From an uncultured Lachnospiraceae bacterium (GTDB lineage Bacteria; Bacillota; Clostridia; Lachnospirales; Lachnospiraceae): a stretch of 64,000 bases of DNA. Under the pieces are notes generated by a model. The model ran no database searches and had not been told where the DNA came from. It worked only from the letters and a program-made list of their open reading frames with translations. The stretch lies in NCBI GenBank assembly GCA_947384285.1, contig CANDGI010000003.1, positions 1 to 64,000 of the forward strand, in the 5' to 3' direction. Made by a program: the position numbers and the translations under genes. Shown piece after piece: positions 17,053-24,309 of this stretch; positions within the stretch are counted from its first letter, which is position 1; every line of letters begins with the position of its first letter.

Positions 17053-17955
17053 TTACTTTTTTTCAAAAAAAGTGTCCATATCCACATCTGCATAGCATTG
17101 AGAACAGAATCCCTCAATGACTGCGCCATTGTTAATCTGTACGGAACGTGACTTGATATTTCCCATTACTACAGCAGAAGTATCCACTACAACAGGCCCC
17201 TGCACGTCAATATCGCCCTTGATAGCACCTGCAATGACTGCGCTGGTAGCGGTAATATTTCCAACTACTACGGAGCCAAGGCCGATTTTTACAGTTCCGC
17301 TGGTAGAAATCTCACCCTCTACCTTTGCAGCGTCTGCAAAAAATTCTGATGCTTCCGCATTGCCTTTAATGCTGCCTGTCACAGTTACTTTGCCATTGCA
17401 GCGTACATTTCCGTCAATTCTGCCTCTCAACTCAAAAGAGCCGATGGATTCCAAATCACCTTTTAAAGAAGTCCCTTCTGTAATTACAGTAACCTCATCT
17501 GAAATTTCCTTTGGCAGGCTGGCAGCTGGATTTGTATCTGCAGCCATCTCCTCTACCGGAATATTTGTTCCCTCATTTGCAACATTTTCATTCATAACAG
17601 TCTCTGTACTCACAATCGTTTCCTCCTTATGTTCTGGCTCTTTTGCCACAGTCTCTACTATTTTTGTTTCTGGTTGTTCTCTTTGCATTGTATCCTGTAC
17701 CGGCTTCTCCGGGACGGGCACCGGCTCTCTTCTCACAGGAGCTGCCGGCCTTTCCTGACGCTTGGGTGCAGTTCCGTCTACTTTTTCAAACAAGCCTTCC
17801 AGCTTTTTCAACTCAGACTCCACATCCACTTCCTGTTCCAGCGTATTTATTACCAAGTCTGGCTGGCCGGAACCGGTCTTTGCCATCTCTTCTCCTGGAA
17901 GCAGTTCATTGACTGCCTGAGATAAATCCTCTTTAAAATCTTTAAAAAAACTCAT
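17053..17955 (-). CDS. Bactofilin family polymer-forming protein
   Basis: The 300-residue protein has an acidic, Pro/Glu-rich N-terminal half and a repetitive beta-helical half, with TVITEGTSLKGDLESIGSFE as the domain entry and a series of short turns with V/I-x-G steps (residues about 155-270). Bactofilins self-assemble into filaments that scaffold cell shape or wall enzymes. The long, probably disordered N-terminal arm (about 150 residues) is larger than in classic bactofilins. It lies between a membrane-anchored polysaccharide deacetylase and pyrH, which fits a role in wall organisation. The C terminus (CSQCYADVDMDTFFEKK) carries two cysteines. Confidence 0.9.
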   Translation of the reverse strand: MSFFKDFKEDLSQAVNELLPGEEMAKTGSGQPDLVINTLEQEVDVESELKKLEGLFEKVDGTAPKRQERPAAPVRREPVPVPEKPVQDTMQREQPETKIVETVAKEPEHKEETIVSTETVMNENVANEGTNIPVEEMAADTNPAASLPKEISDEVTVITEGTSLKGDLESIGSFELRGRIDGNVRCNGKVTVTGSIKGNAEASEFFADAAKVEGEISTSGTVKIGLGSVVVGNITATSAVIAGAIKGDIDVQGPVVVDTSAVVMGNIKSRSVQINNGAVIEGFCSQCYADVDMDTFFEKK

Positions 17956-18015
17956 ATATGTACCTCCATAATTTTGTCTTTTTGGGCTGTCGGTACAGCC
18001 AATGTCATTTTACGT

Positions 18016-18048
18016 ATAATCCTTTGGCACAAAGAGACAAAGGATTAT
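18016..18048 (-). terminator. Hairpin at the deacetylase stop codon
   Basis: An 11-bp inverted repeat (ATAATCCTTTG / CAAAGGATTAT) overlaps the stop codon of the deacetylase gene. No T-run follows on the minus strand, so it may only weaken read-through into the bactofilin gene or stabilise the mRNA end. Confidence 0.35.
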
Positions 18049-18992
18049 TTTACACTGTCTGCTGGTATTTGTTGAATCAGCGTTGTATTTTCATCAATCG
18101 CAAGCAGCTCCACGCCCATCTCCTGCAGCTTCTCAATCATTGGAACCAGCGCTTCCACGGTGCTGGACTTATTGGCTGCATCATGCATCAATACAATGGA
18201 CGTCTCATATCTTCCGACATCATTCATTACATTCTCCACCAGCTCATCCGGCGTATATGCCTGGCTTGTTGCATCGCCGCTGGCCACATTCCAATCGTAG
18301 TAAGTAATGTTTTTTTCGTTCAGGAAACGAATAAACTCTGTCATATCTGTATTACTTACCTGGTTCCTGCTTCCGCCCGGAAACCGCATAATCTCAGGCG
18401 TTACCCCGGTTACTTCCGCCAGATAAGACTGCAGGTGCGCCACATCCTCTGAAAAAGCTTCCAGTGATTCGTAAATTACATTATATTTATGTGAAAAAGA
18501 ATGCATCCCAAGCGTATGGCCTTCTGAAACAATCCGCTGGTACAATTCTTTCGATTTTTTATCCTCCTGTCCGATGACAAAAAAAGTCGCCTTGATATTT
18601 TTTTCTTTCAAAATATCAAGAATTTTTGCCGTATTTTCGCTTGGGCCGTCGTCAAAGGTCAGATACACCTTCTGCTTCTGCCCTTCTTTGTGCGCGTTCT
18701 CTAATCCATCCTGCATTTCCCCAGGCATATTGGATGTCCCGGCGCTCCCCTCGGGAGACGGTGCGCTTTTTTCATTTACATTCTCCACTACCTGCTCTAC
18801 AGAAATAATCGACTGTGCAAGCTCATTGAGCCTGTTTTCCATATGGAACAATTTTACCAAAAGGGTAATTGTCAATATGCTTGTCACTAAAATCCATGCT
18901 GCCATTCCTGCAACAATCGTTGATTTTATCTTTCTAATCCGTTTGCGCCGCAGCTGCTGCTCACGTAATCCACTGGCTGTGTTCTCTTCCAT
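18045..18992 (-). CDS. Membrane-anchored polysaccharide deacetylase (NodB family)
   Basis: The 315-residue protein has a basic cytoplasmic start (EQQLRRKRIRKIK), one membrane helix (about 27-48), a coiled-coil stalk and a NodB domain. It shows motif 1 TFDDGPSENT, the metal-binding motif 2 MHSFSHK (HxxxH), motif 3 RFPGGSRNQ and a late LMHDA. Such enzymes remove N-acetyl groups from peptidoglycan sugars, often giving lysozyme resistance, using a divalent metal. All key residues are visible. GGGGAGG lies before the ATG. It lies upstream of the bactofilin gene on the same strand. Confidence 0.92.
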   Translation of the reverse strand: MEENTASGLREQQLRRKRIRKIKSTIVAGMAAWILVTSILTITLLVKLFHMENRLNELAQSIISVEQVVENVNEKSAPSPEGSAGTSNMPGEMQDGLENAHKEGQKQKVYLTFDDGPSENTAKILDILKEKNIKATFFVIGQEDKKSKELYQRIVSEGHTLGMHSFSHKYNVIYESLEAFSEDVAHLQSYLAEVTGVTPEIMRFPGGSRNQVSNTDMTEFIRFLNEKNITYYDWNVASGDATSQAYTPDELVENVMNDVGRYETSIVLMHDAANKSSTVEALVPMIEKLQEMGVELLAIDENTTLIQQIPADSVK

Positions 18993-19190
18993 ATATGACC
19001 TCCCCAGTTTTTTTTACGTTACTACTCCTTATTGTAACACATTTTTTTTAAATTACATCATAAATATGCGAAATAATAGTGGTATTTTTTGACATATTTT
19101 TCTTTGTTTTCTGATTATATAATGAATTTTTCTATATTTTTAATAAATATAAGTTTTTTCTCCTTAATCCCAAAAATATTTCTGCGAGAA

Positions 19191-19220
19191 AAAGGGATGA
19201 TGAATATTCATCACCCCTTT
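19191..19220 (-). terminator. Rho-independent terminator
   Basis: AAAGGG(A/G)TGATGAATATTCATCA forms a long perfect stem with one wobble, followed by TTTCTC on the minus strand. It overlaps the stop codon of the 111-residue ORF. On the plus side a T-run also follows after a few bases. Confidence 0.7.
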
Positions 19221-19546
19221 GCTGTTTTTTGTCTTTTCTGCTTTTTGAGCTTTGCAGCCGCAAGGCGTTCCCTCCGCTGCTCATTCACCATGCGTTTTAT
19301 CCCAGCAGCCCTCTCTGCTTCCGCTGCATCCAGTTCTTTCCGCTTCTGCTCTGCCAGCTTCTGGCATTCCTTCTGCAGAACCGAATCCTCCAATATAAGG
19401 AATTTTTCAAAAGCAATGGGAAAAGCAAAAATTTTGGGCTGATCTGCGCCTGAAAACTGTACCCATATCTTCAGGCCTGTTTCTTCTACAATTTTTCCTG
19501 TGCCAAACTTGTTGTGGGAAACTTTTTCATTGACTAATGATTTCAT
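19211..19546 (-). CDS. Small protein with Tudor-like FGxG domain and basic coiled-coil tail
   Basis: The 111-residue product starts MKSLVNEKVSHNKFGTGKIV, which resembles the small SH3/Tudor-like fold (VxHxKFGxGxI) found at the C terminus of PcrA/UvrD helicases and in free-standing proteins. The second half (ILEDSVLQKECQKLAEQKRK onward) is a basic, helical, coiled-coil-like tail ending KKQKRQKTAKG. Nucleic-acid or RNA-polymerase binding would suit this, but I do not recognise a named family. The ATG at 19546 is favoured by AAGGGG eight bases upstream. It is monocistronic with its own promoter and terminator. Confidence 0.7.
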   Translation of the reverse strand: MKSLVNEKVSHNKFGTGKIVEETGLKIWVQFSGADQPKIFAFPIAFEKFLILEDSVLQKECQKLAEQKRKELDAAEAERAAGIKRMVNEQRRERLAAAKLKKQKRQKTAKG

Positions 19547-19569
19547 CCTTTTCACCCCTTGTCTGATTT

Positions 19570-19598
19570 ATGGTACTATTGTACTATGATTGTACCAT
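19570..19598. promoter_or_regulatory. Inverted repeat operator candidate
   Basis: ATGGTAC (19570-19576) and GTACCAT (19592-19598) form an inverted repeat with a third GTAC between them, at about one-helical-turn spacing. It overlaps the -10 and spacer of the promoter below and could bind a repressor. Confidence 0.45.
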
Positions 19599-19607
19599 CT
19601 TTTTCAA
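19578..19607 (-). promoter_or_regulatory. SigA-type promoter of the 111-residue ORF
   Basis: On the minus strand TTGAAA (19602-19607) lies 18 bp from TACAAT (19578-19583), and the gene starts about 30 bp further on. Confidence 0.6.
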
Positions 19608-19693
19608 GGATTTTCCAGGAAAAAATTATTTTTTGTAAAAAAGTACAAGGCAATGTTGCGGTGTTTTTGTGCACTTTTGCAGAAAAAATCCTG

Positions 19694-19903
19694 TTACTGG
19701 ATGGAAAGCACTTTGTAGTCTTTGTCCTCCACGGCTTTTTTCAGCGTCTCATCGGAGATTTCGCCTGAAAGCTTCACTACCGCTGTCCCTTTTTCATGGC
19801 TGACAACAGCTTCCGATACTTCTTCAAACGCCTCCAGGCATTTTTTCACCGCAGCCTCACAGTGCCCGCACATCATGCCTTCGATTTTCAATGTTTTTTC
19901 CAT
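19694..19903 (-). CDS. copZ: Putative internally started CopZ copper chaperone
   Basis: The last 69 codons of copA encode a complete CopZ-like domain (MEKTLKIEGMMCGHC, metal site MCGHC). Its first codon is an ATG with a perfect AAGGAGGA seven bases upstream, inside the copA frame. Ribosomes could therefore make free CopZ from the same mRNA as well as the full CopA fusion. CopZ hands Cu(I) to CopA and CsoR. An alternative is that an older separate copZ was fused by loss of the copA stop codon and the site is only a relic. In E. coli a free chaperone is made from copA by frameshifting, so two products from one copA gene have a precedent. Confidence 0.6.
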   Translation of the reverse strand: MEKTLKIEGMMCGHCEAAVKKCLEAFEEVSEAVVSHEKGTAVVKLSGEISDETLKKAVEDKDYKVLSIQ

Positions 19904-22261
19904 TTCTATGTCCTCCTTATTTTGAATATGTTCCGCTTGCCTGTCTGAACCATGTATCGATTCCGGCTTACGGCTTCTGTGCTTTTTCAAGGGTTTATCC
20001 TTCCCGGCGTCATGGATGCGGAGCATATTCAGCCGCAGCGCATTTGTTACCACGCAGAAGCTGGAAAGGCTCATTGCAGCCGCCCCGAACATTGGATTTA
20101 GCTGCCATCCAAACAGGGGAATCCAGATTCCTGCCGCAAGAGGTATCCCTATAATATTGTAGATAAACGCCCAAAACAGATTTTCATGGATGTTCCTTAA
20201 GGTTGCACGGCTCAAACGGATTGCTGCCGCAACATCGCTTAAGCGGCTTTTCATCAGTACGATATCTGCCGCATCTATGGCGATATCCGTTCCAGCGCCG
20301 ATGGCAATGCCCATATCCGCCCGGGTCAGTGCCGGAGCGTCATTGATGCCATCCCCCACCATGGCAACCTTTCCCTTTTCCTGCAAGGAGCGTATCACGC
20401 TTTCTTTCCCATCTGGCAGCACGCCGGCAATCACTTCGTCCACGCCTGCCTGTCTGCCGATGGCATTGGCGGTGCGCATATTATCCCCGGTAAGCATCAC
20501 CACGTAAAGACCCATGGCTTTCAATTCACGGATTGCCTTTGCGCTGTCTTCCTTCATCACATCCGCCACTGCAATCATACCGATGCTCTCCCCTTCCCTG
20601 GAAAAAAACAGCGGGGTCTTTCCCGTTTCCGCCAGGCGTTCCGACTGCCGCTTTAAATTTTCTGGAATCTGCGCCTGGCTGCTGATGAAACTATAGTTTC
20701 CACCGCAAAGGAGAGACTGGTTCCACATCCCCGACAGCCCATTCCCCGGCAATGCCTGGAACCCGGAAACCTCTGGAATCTCTATCTTTTCATTCTCGGC
20801 ATATGCAAGGACAGCCTTTGCTAAGGGATGCTCGCTCCTTTGTTCCAGCACGCTTGCCATCTGCAGCAGCTCCTGTTCTGAAATGCCCTCCGCTGGTATG
20901 ATATCCGTCACCCGGGGTTCTCCATTTGTAATGGTACCCGTTTTGTCTAATGCCACAATCTCCATCTTTCCGGTTTCTTCCAAGGATACGGCTGTTTTAA
21001 ACATAATGCCGTTTTTGGCGCCCATCCCATTTCCTACCATAATGGCCACTGGGGTTGCAAGCCCCAACGCACAGGGACAGCTGATGACAAGAACGGAAAT
21101 GCTTCTTGCCAAGGCAAAACCAACGGATTCCCCAAAAAGCAGCCAAACCAGCAATGCTGCCAAGGCAATTCCGATTACGGTTGGAACAAATACATAAGAG
21201 ACTTTATCTGCCACTTTCGCAATGGGCGCTTTCGTAGCCGCGGCATCGCTTACCATCTGGATAATCTGGGACAATGTGGTGTCTTCCCCCACCCTGGACG
21301 CTTCGCATTTCAGGAAGCCGGACTGATTCGTGGTGGCTGCTGACACCGTATCTCCCACAGTTTTATCGCAGGGAATGCTCTCGCCAGTCAATGCGGCTTC
21401 ATTGACTGCGCTGTTTCCCTCCAGGACAATCCCATCTACCGGGATATTTTCTCCGGGGCGCACCAGGAAGATATCGCCTTTTTTTACTTGTTCAATGGAA
21501 ACCTCCATCTCTTTTCCATTTTTCAGGACGACTGCTGTCTTTGGTGCCAGCTTCATCAAGCTCTTTAATGCATCTGTGGTCCGGCCCTTTGACCTGGCTT
21601 CCAGCATTTTCCCTACGGTAATCAGAGTAAGTATCATGGCGGCTGATTCGAAATAGAATTCATGCATATATGCCATCACCCCTGCCGTGTCTCCCCGCAT
21701 CTGGGCGTCGGCCATGGCAAAAAGGGCATATGTGCTGTACACAAAGGCTGCACCGGAGCCAAGAGCCACTAAGGTATCCATATTGGGAGATTTGTGCAGC
21801 AGGCTCTTAAAACCGCTGACAAAAAATTTCTGGTTGATTACCATAATAATCACAGTCAAAAGCAGCTGCAGCAGACCCATTGCCACATGGTTCCCTTCTA
21901 AAAAAGCAGGGATGGGCCAGCCCCACATCATATGCCCCATGGAAAGGTACATCAATACTGCCAAAAAACCCAGGGAGGAAAAAAGCCTTTGCTTTAGCAT
22001 GGGAGTTTCCTGGTCTTTCAGCAAATCATCGGATGGCGCTGCCTGGCTGCCAATGTTCGATGCATCTTTTTTGGATGCGCCATATCCGGCTTCTTCCACT
22101 GCTTTTATAATTGCCGATTGGGCTGCCGTTCCTTCCACACCCATGGAGTTTGTCAGAAGGCTGACCGAACAGGAGGTTACGCCGTCTACCTGGGATACTG
22201 CTTTTTCTACCCGGGCGCTGCAGGCGGCGCAGCTCATGCCGGTTACGGTATATTGTTCCAT
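19694..22261 (-). CDS. copA: Copper-exporting P1B-type ATPase with C-terminal CopZ-like domain
   Basis: CopA pumps Cu(I) out of the cytoplasm. The 855-residue protein has an N-terminal heavy-metal domain (GMSCAAC, Cys11/Cys14), membrane helices, the actuator region with TGES, the ion-path motif SCPCALGLATP, phosphorylation site DKTGTITNG, SEHPLAKA and GDGINDAPAL. It then has about 50 linker residues and a second heavy-metal domain, MEKTLKIEGMMCGHC, at the extreme C terminus. A metal-binding domain at the C terminus is unusual, because CopA normally carries them at the N terminus; this one looks like a fused CopZ chaperone (see 19694-19903). It follows csoR on the same strand, 51 bp downstream, under the csoR promoter. 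Confidence 0.97.
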   Translation of the reverse strand: MEQYTVTGMSCAACSARVEKAVSQVDGVTSCSVSLLTNSMGVEGTAAQSAIIKAVEEAGYGASKKDASNIGSQAAPSDDLLKDQETPMLKQRLFSSLGFLAVLMYLSMGHMMWGWPIPAFLEGNHVAMGLLQLLLTVIIMVINQKFFVSGFKSLLHKSPNMDTLVALGSGAAFVYSTYALFAMADAQMRGDTAGVMAYMHEFYFESAAMILTLITVGKMLEARSKGRTTDALKSLMKLAPKTAVVLKNGKEMEVSIEQVKKGDIFLVRPGENIPVDGIVLEGNSAVNEAALTGESIPCDKTVGDTVSAATTNQSGFLKCEASRVGEDTTLSQIIQMVSDAAATKAPIAKVADKVSYVFVPTVIGIALAALLVWLLFGESVGFALARSISVLVISCPCALGLATPVAIMVGNGMGAKNGIMFKTAVSLEETGKMEIVALDKTGTITNGEPRVTDIIPAEGISEQELLQMASVLEQRSEHPLAKAVLAYAENEKIEIPEVSGFQALPGNGLSGMWNQSLLCGGNYSFISSQAQIPENLKRQSERLAETGKTPLFFSREGESIGMIAVADVMKEDSAKAIRELKAMGLYVVMLTGDNMRTANAIGRQAGVDEVIAGVLPDGKESVIRSLQEKGKVAMVGDGINDAPALTRADMGIAIGAGTDIAIDAADIVLMKSRLSDVAAAIRLSRATLRNIHENLFWAFIYNIIGIPLAAGIWIPLFGWQLNPMFGAAAMSLSSFCVVTNALRLNMLRIHDAGKDKPLKKHRSRKPESIHGSDRQAEHIQNKEDIEMEKTLKIEGMMCGHCEAAVKKCLEAFEEVSEAVVSHEKGTAVVKLSGEISDETLKKAVEDKDYKVLSIQ

Positions 22262-22312
22262 GTTATCACCTCTTGCTCTTATAGATTCTTAGTATTTTCA
22301 AATGGCGGCTAT

Positions 22313-22621
22313 CTATTTCATTAATTTTTGCAGGGTTGCCAGCAGTTCATCTACGGTTTCCTCCCGTCCCTCCCGGATATCATTGGTGACGCAGGTTTTA
22401 ATGTGGTTTGCCAGCAGGACTTTATTGAAGCTGTTTAAGGCTGCGTTGGCTGCGGCTACCTGAATCAGTATGTCCGGGCAGTAGGCGTCTTTTTCTACCA
22501 TTCCTTTGATGCCACGTATCTGGCCTTCAATCCGGTTTAGGCGGTTGATTAAATCTTTGTATTCTTTTTCGGAGCGTTCTTTGGTTCTGTGGCAATTGCA
22601 GGATTCCTTTTCTTCTTCCAT
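22313..22621 (-). CDS. csoR: Copper-sensing repressor CsoR
   Basis: CsoR is an all-helical tetrameric repressor that leaves DNA when it binds Cu(I). The 102-residue product carries the family signature INRLNRIEGQIRGIKGMVEK and the Cu(I) ligands Cys48, His73 and Cys77 (AYCPDI and ANHIKTC), with the neighbouring Tyr47 also conserved. It has extra N-terminal Cys residues (ESCNCH). It is the first gene of the csoR-copA unit, and its own promoter contains a CsoR-type operator, so it should repress itself and copA until copper rises. Confidence 0.93.
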   Translation of the reverse strand: MEEEKESCNCHRTKERSEKEYKDLINRLNRIEGQIRGIKGMVEKDAYCPDILIQVAAANAALNSFNKVLLANHIKTCVTNDIREGREETVDELLATLQKLMK

Positions 22622-22644
22622 TATTTTTCCCCCTTCCTGGGTAT

Positions 22645-22673
22645 ATTATATACCCTATAGGGGTATATTGCAA
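22645..22673 (-). promoter_or_regulatory. csoR-copA promoter with CsoR operator in the spacer
   Basis: On the minus strand TTGCAA (22668-22673) and TATAAT (22645-22650) are exactly 17 bp apart. The spacer is almost filled by the near-palindrome TATACCCTATAGGGGTATA (22649-22667), which fits the G-tract pseudo-palindrome bound by CsoR. Bound repressor would cover both promoter elements. Confidence 0.8.
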
Positions 22674-22739
22674 GAGGAAAATTCTTTCACTGTCAATGCG
22701 GATTGCCCCTTTTAGGATATCAGCTGCAAATTAATCATT

Positions 22740-24281
22740 TTATGTTTCACTTGTCACTGTTGTTATAGCGGATTCTGACACAGAGTGCAATCCCTGCCCA
22801 GCATTCAAATCATATTTCACCACATCCATAACAGCTATACCGTCCACAAGAAAAGAGATGCCTTCCGCAGCCTTATCAGTATACATGGCTGCAGACAATA
22901 CATGTTCCCCGTCATTGACAAAAACTTCCACGCTGAACATATCCAGGATAATCCGCAATTTGATTTCCCCGTTCCTGCTGTCCACCCGGCTGCGCCGCTG
23001 ATGGATGATTGCCCTTCTGCTTCCAGAAAACTTCCGGTCTATTTTTACAATGGATTCCAGGGGGCGGAAGCTTACCGCAGTGTGGTAAATCTCATTTTGT
23101 GCAAACCGGACGGCAAATTTCCGGTAAATGTTTTCCTCGTTCAAAGGCCGGATGGATACTTCCATGTCAATCTTCCGCCCCTTGACGCCTTCCAGTTTTG
23201 TAAGCCCGGAAAAGGTAACGTTTTCATGCCTTACCTCTTCCCCGCGCAGGCTTTCCAGTTCCCGGACCGGCCTTTGAATCAGCCTTCCATCTGCCACCGA
23301 AAGCTCCCTGGGCAGGCTCATCTGGCCAAACCACGGCTGCTCTGGAGAATGAAGGCTGCAGGTATCCCAATTCTGCATCCAGCCAACCATAATCCTTCTG
23401 CCATCCGGCGCAAGGACAGTCTGGGGCGCATAAAAATCAATGCCATAATCAATGGCCTGGTTGTGCTCCTCCGTAAAAACTTCTTCTTTCTCATCATAAG
23501 TTCCAATGAGACAGAGGGTTCCGTTTCCATTATGATACTCCAGACCTTGGGGAAGCATATCCATGGGGCTTGCCAGCAGCACCTGCTTCCCATCCAGGGC
23601 AAAGAAATCCGGGCATTCCCAGGCTTTCCCAAAGCGGCCTCCATTCACAGCCAGGATTTTTTCATACTTCCAGTCCAGCCCATCCTGGCTGCTGTAAAGC
23701 AGAATCTGCCCATCCCGGCCAGGCCCGCAGTTTCCAACCACGCAGCGGAATGTCCCATCCTTTGCTTTCCACATTTTCGGATCCCTGAAATCATATTTGC
23801 TGCCGCCGTCTGGAAGGTCTTTTTCATCCAGCACCGGATTCCCCGGATGCTTTTCATAGTCCCTTCCATCCCCAATGGCAATGCACTGGGTCTGCACTTC
23901 CCGGAATCCGCCGTCTTCCTGGGCTTCTTTGCGGACTCCTGTGTACATCAAGAGCTGCCTGCCATCCGAAAGCTCCACCGCGCTCCCGGAAAAACATCCA
24001 GCCTCATCATATGCGGTGTCCGGCGCCAATGCTGCCGGAAGATAGGTCCAGTGCAGCAAATCTTCACTGACTGCATGGCCCCAGTGCATGGGACCCCAGT
24101 GGGAGTTAAAGGGGTGATATTGGTAAAACATATGGTATTTCCCCTGGTAGAAGGAAAAACCATTGGGATCGTTCATCCAGCCCACCCTTGCTGACAAATG
24201 AAATCCTGGTTTCTCTTCCTTTTTATTTTTACGCTCTGTTATTTCTTCATATCTCCGTGCATCACGCAAAGTCTGGCTCAT
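22740..24281 (-). CDS. GH32 beta-fructosidase / sucrose-6-phosphate hydrolase
   Basis: GH32 enzymes hydrolyse beta-fructosides such as sucrose, sucrose-6-phosphate or fructans. The 513-residue protein has the nucleophile motif WMNDPNG (Asp38), FRDPKMW with the transition-state Asp, WECPDFF with the acid/base Glu and a C-terminal beta-sandwich (IILDMFSVEVFVNDGEHVLS). There is no signal peptide, so it acts inside the cell on imported sugar. It is the last gene of the unit permease-permease-binding protein-GH32. As the import is by ABC transporter (no phosphorylation), free sucrose or fructo-oligosaccharides are likelier substrates than sucrose-6-phosphate. Confidence 0.93.
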   Translation of the reverse strand: MSQTLRDARRYEEITERKNKKEEKPGFHLSARVGWMNDPNGFSFYQGKYHMFYQYHPFNSHWGPMHWGHAVSEDLLHWTYLPAALAPDTAYDEAGCFSGSAVELSDGRQLLMYTGVRKEAQEDGGFREVQTQCIAIGDGRDYEKHPGNPVLDEKDLPDGGSKYDFRDPKMWKAKDGTFRCVVGNCGPGRDGQILLYSSQDGLDWKYEKILAVNGGRFGKAWECPDFFALDGKQVLLASPMDMLPQGLEYHNGNGTLCLIGTYDEKEEVFTEEHNQAIDYGIDFYAPQTVLAPDGRRIMVGWMQNWDTCSLHSPEQPWFGQMSLPRELSVADGRLIQRPVRELESLRGEEVRHENVTFSGLTKLEGVKGRKIDMEVSIRPLNEENIYRKFAVRFAQNEIYHTAVSFRPLESIVKIDRKFSGSRRAIIHQRRSRVDSRNGEIKLRIILDMFSVEVFVNDGEHVLSAAMYTDKAAEGISFLVDGIAVMDVVKYDLNAGQGLHSVSESAITTVTSET

Positions 24282-24309
24282 ATCTTCGAAACCCTCCTGT
24301 ATCTATTTC

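Noticed and set aside
22785-24194. 469-codon open frame on the plus strand opposite the GH32 gene
   Set aside because: It is fully antisense to a gene with clear GH32 motifs, has no ribosome-binding site, and its composition mirrors the coding strand.
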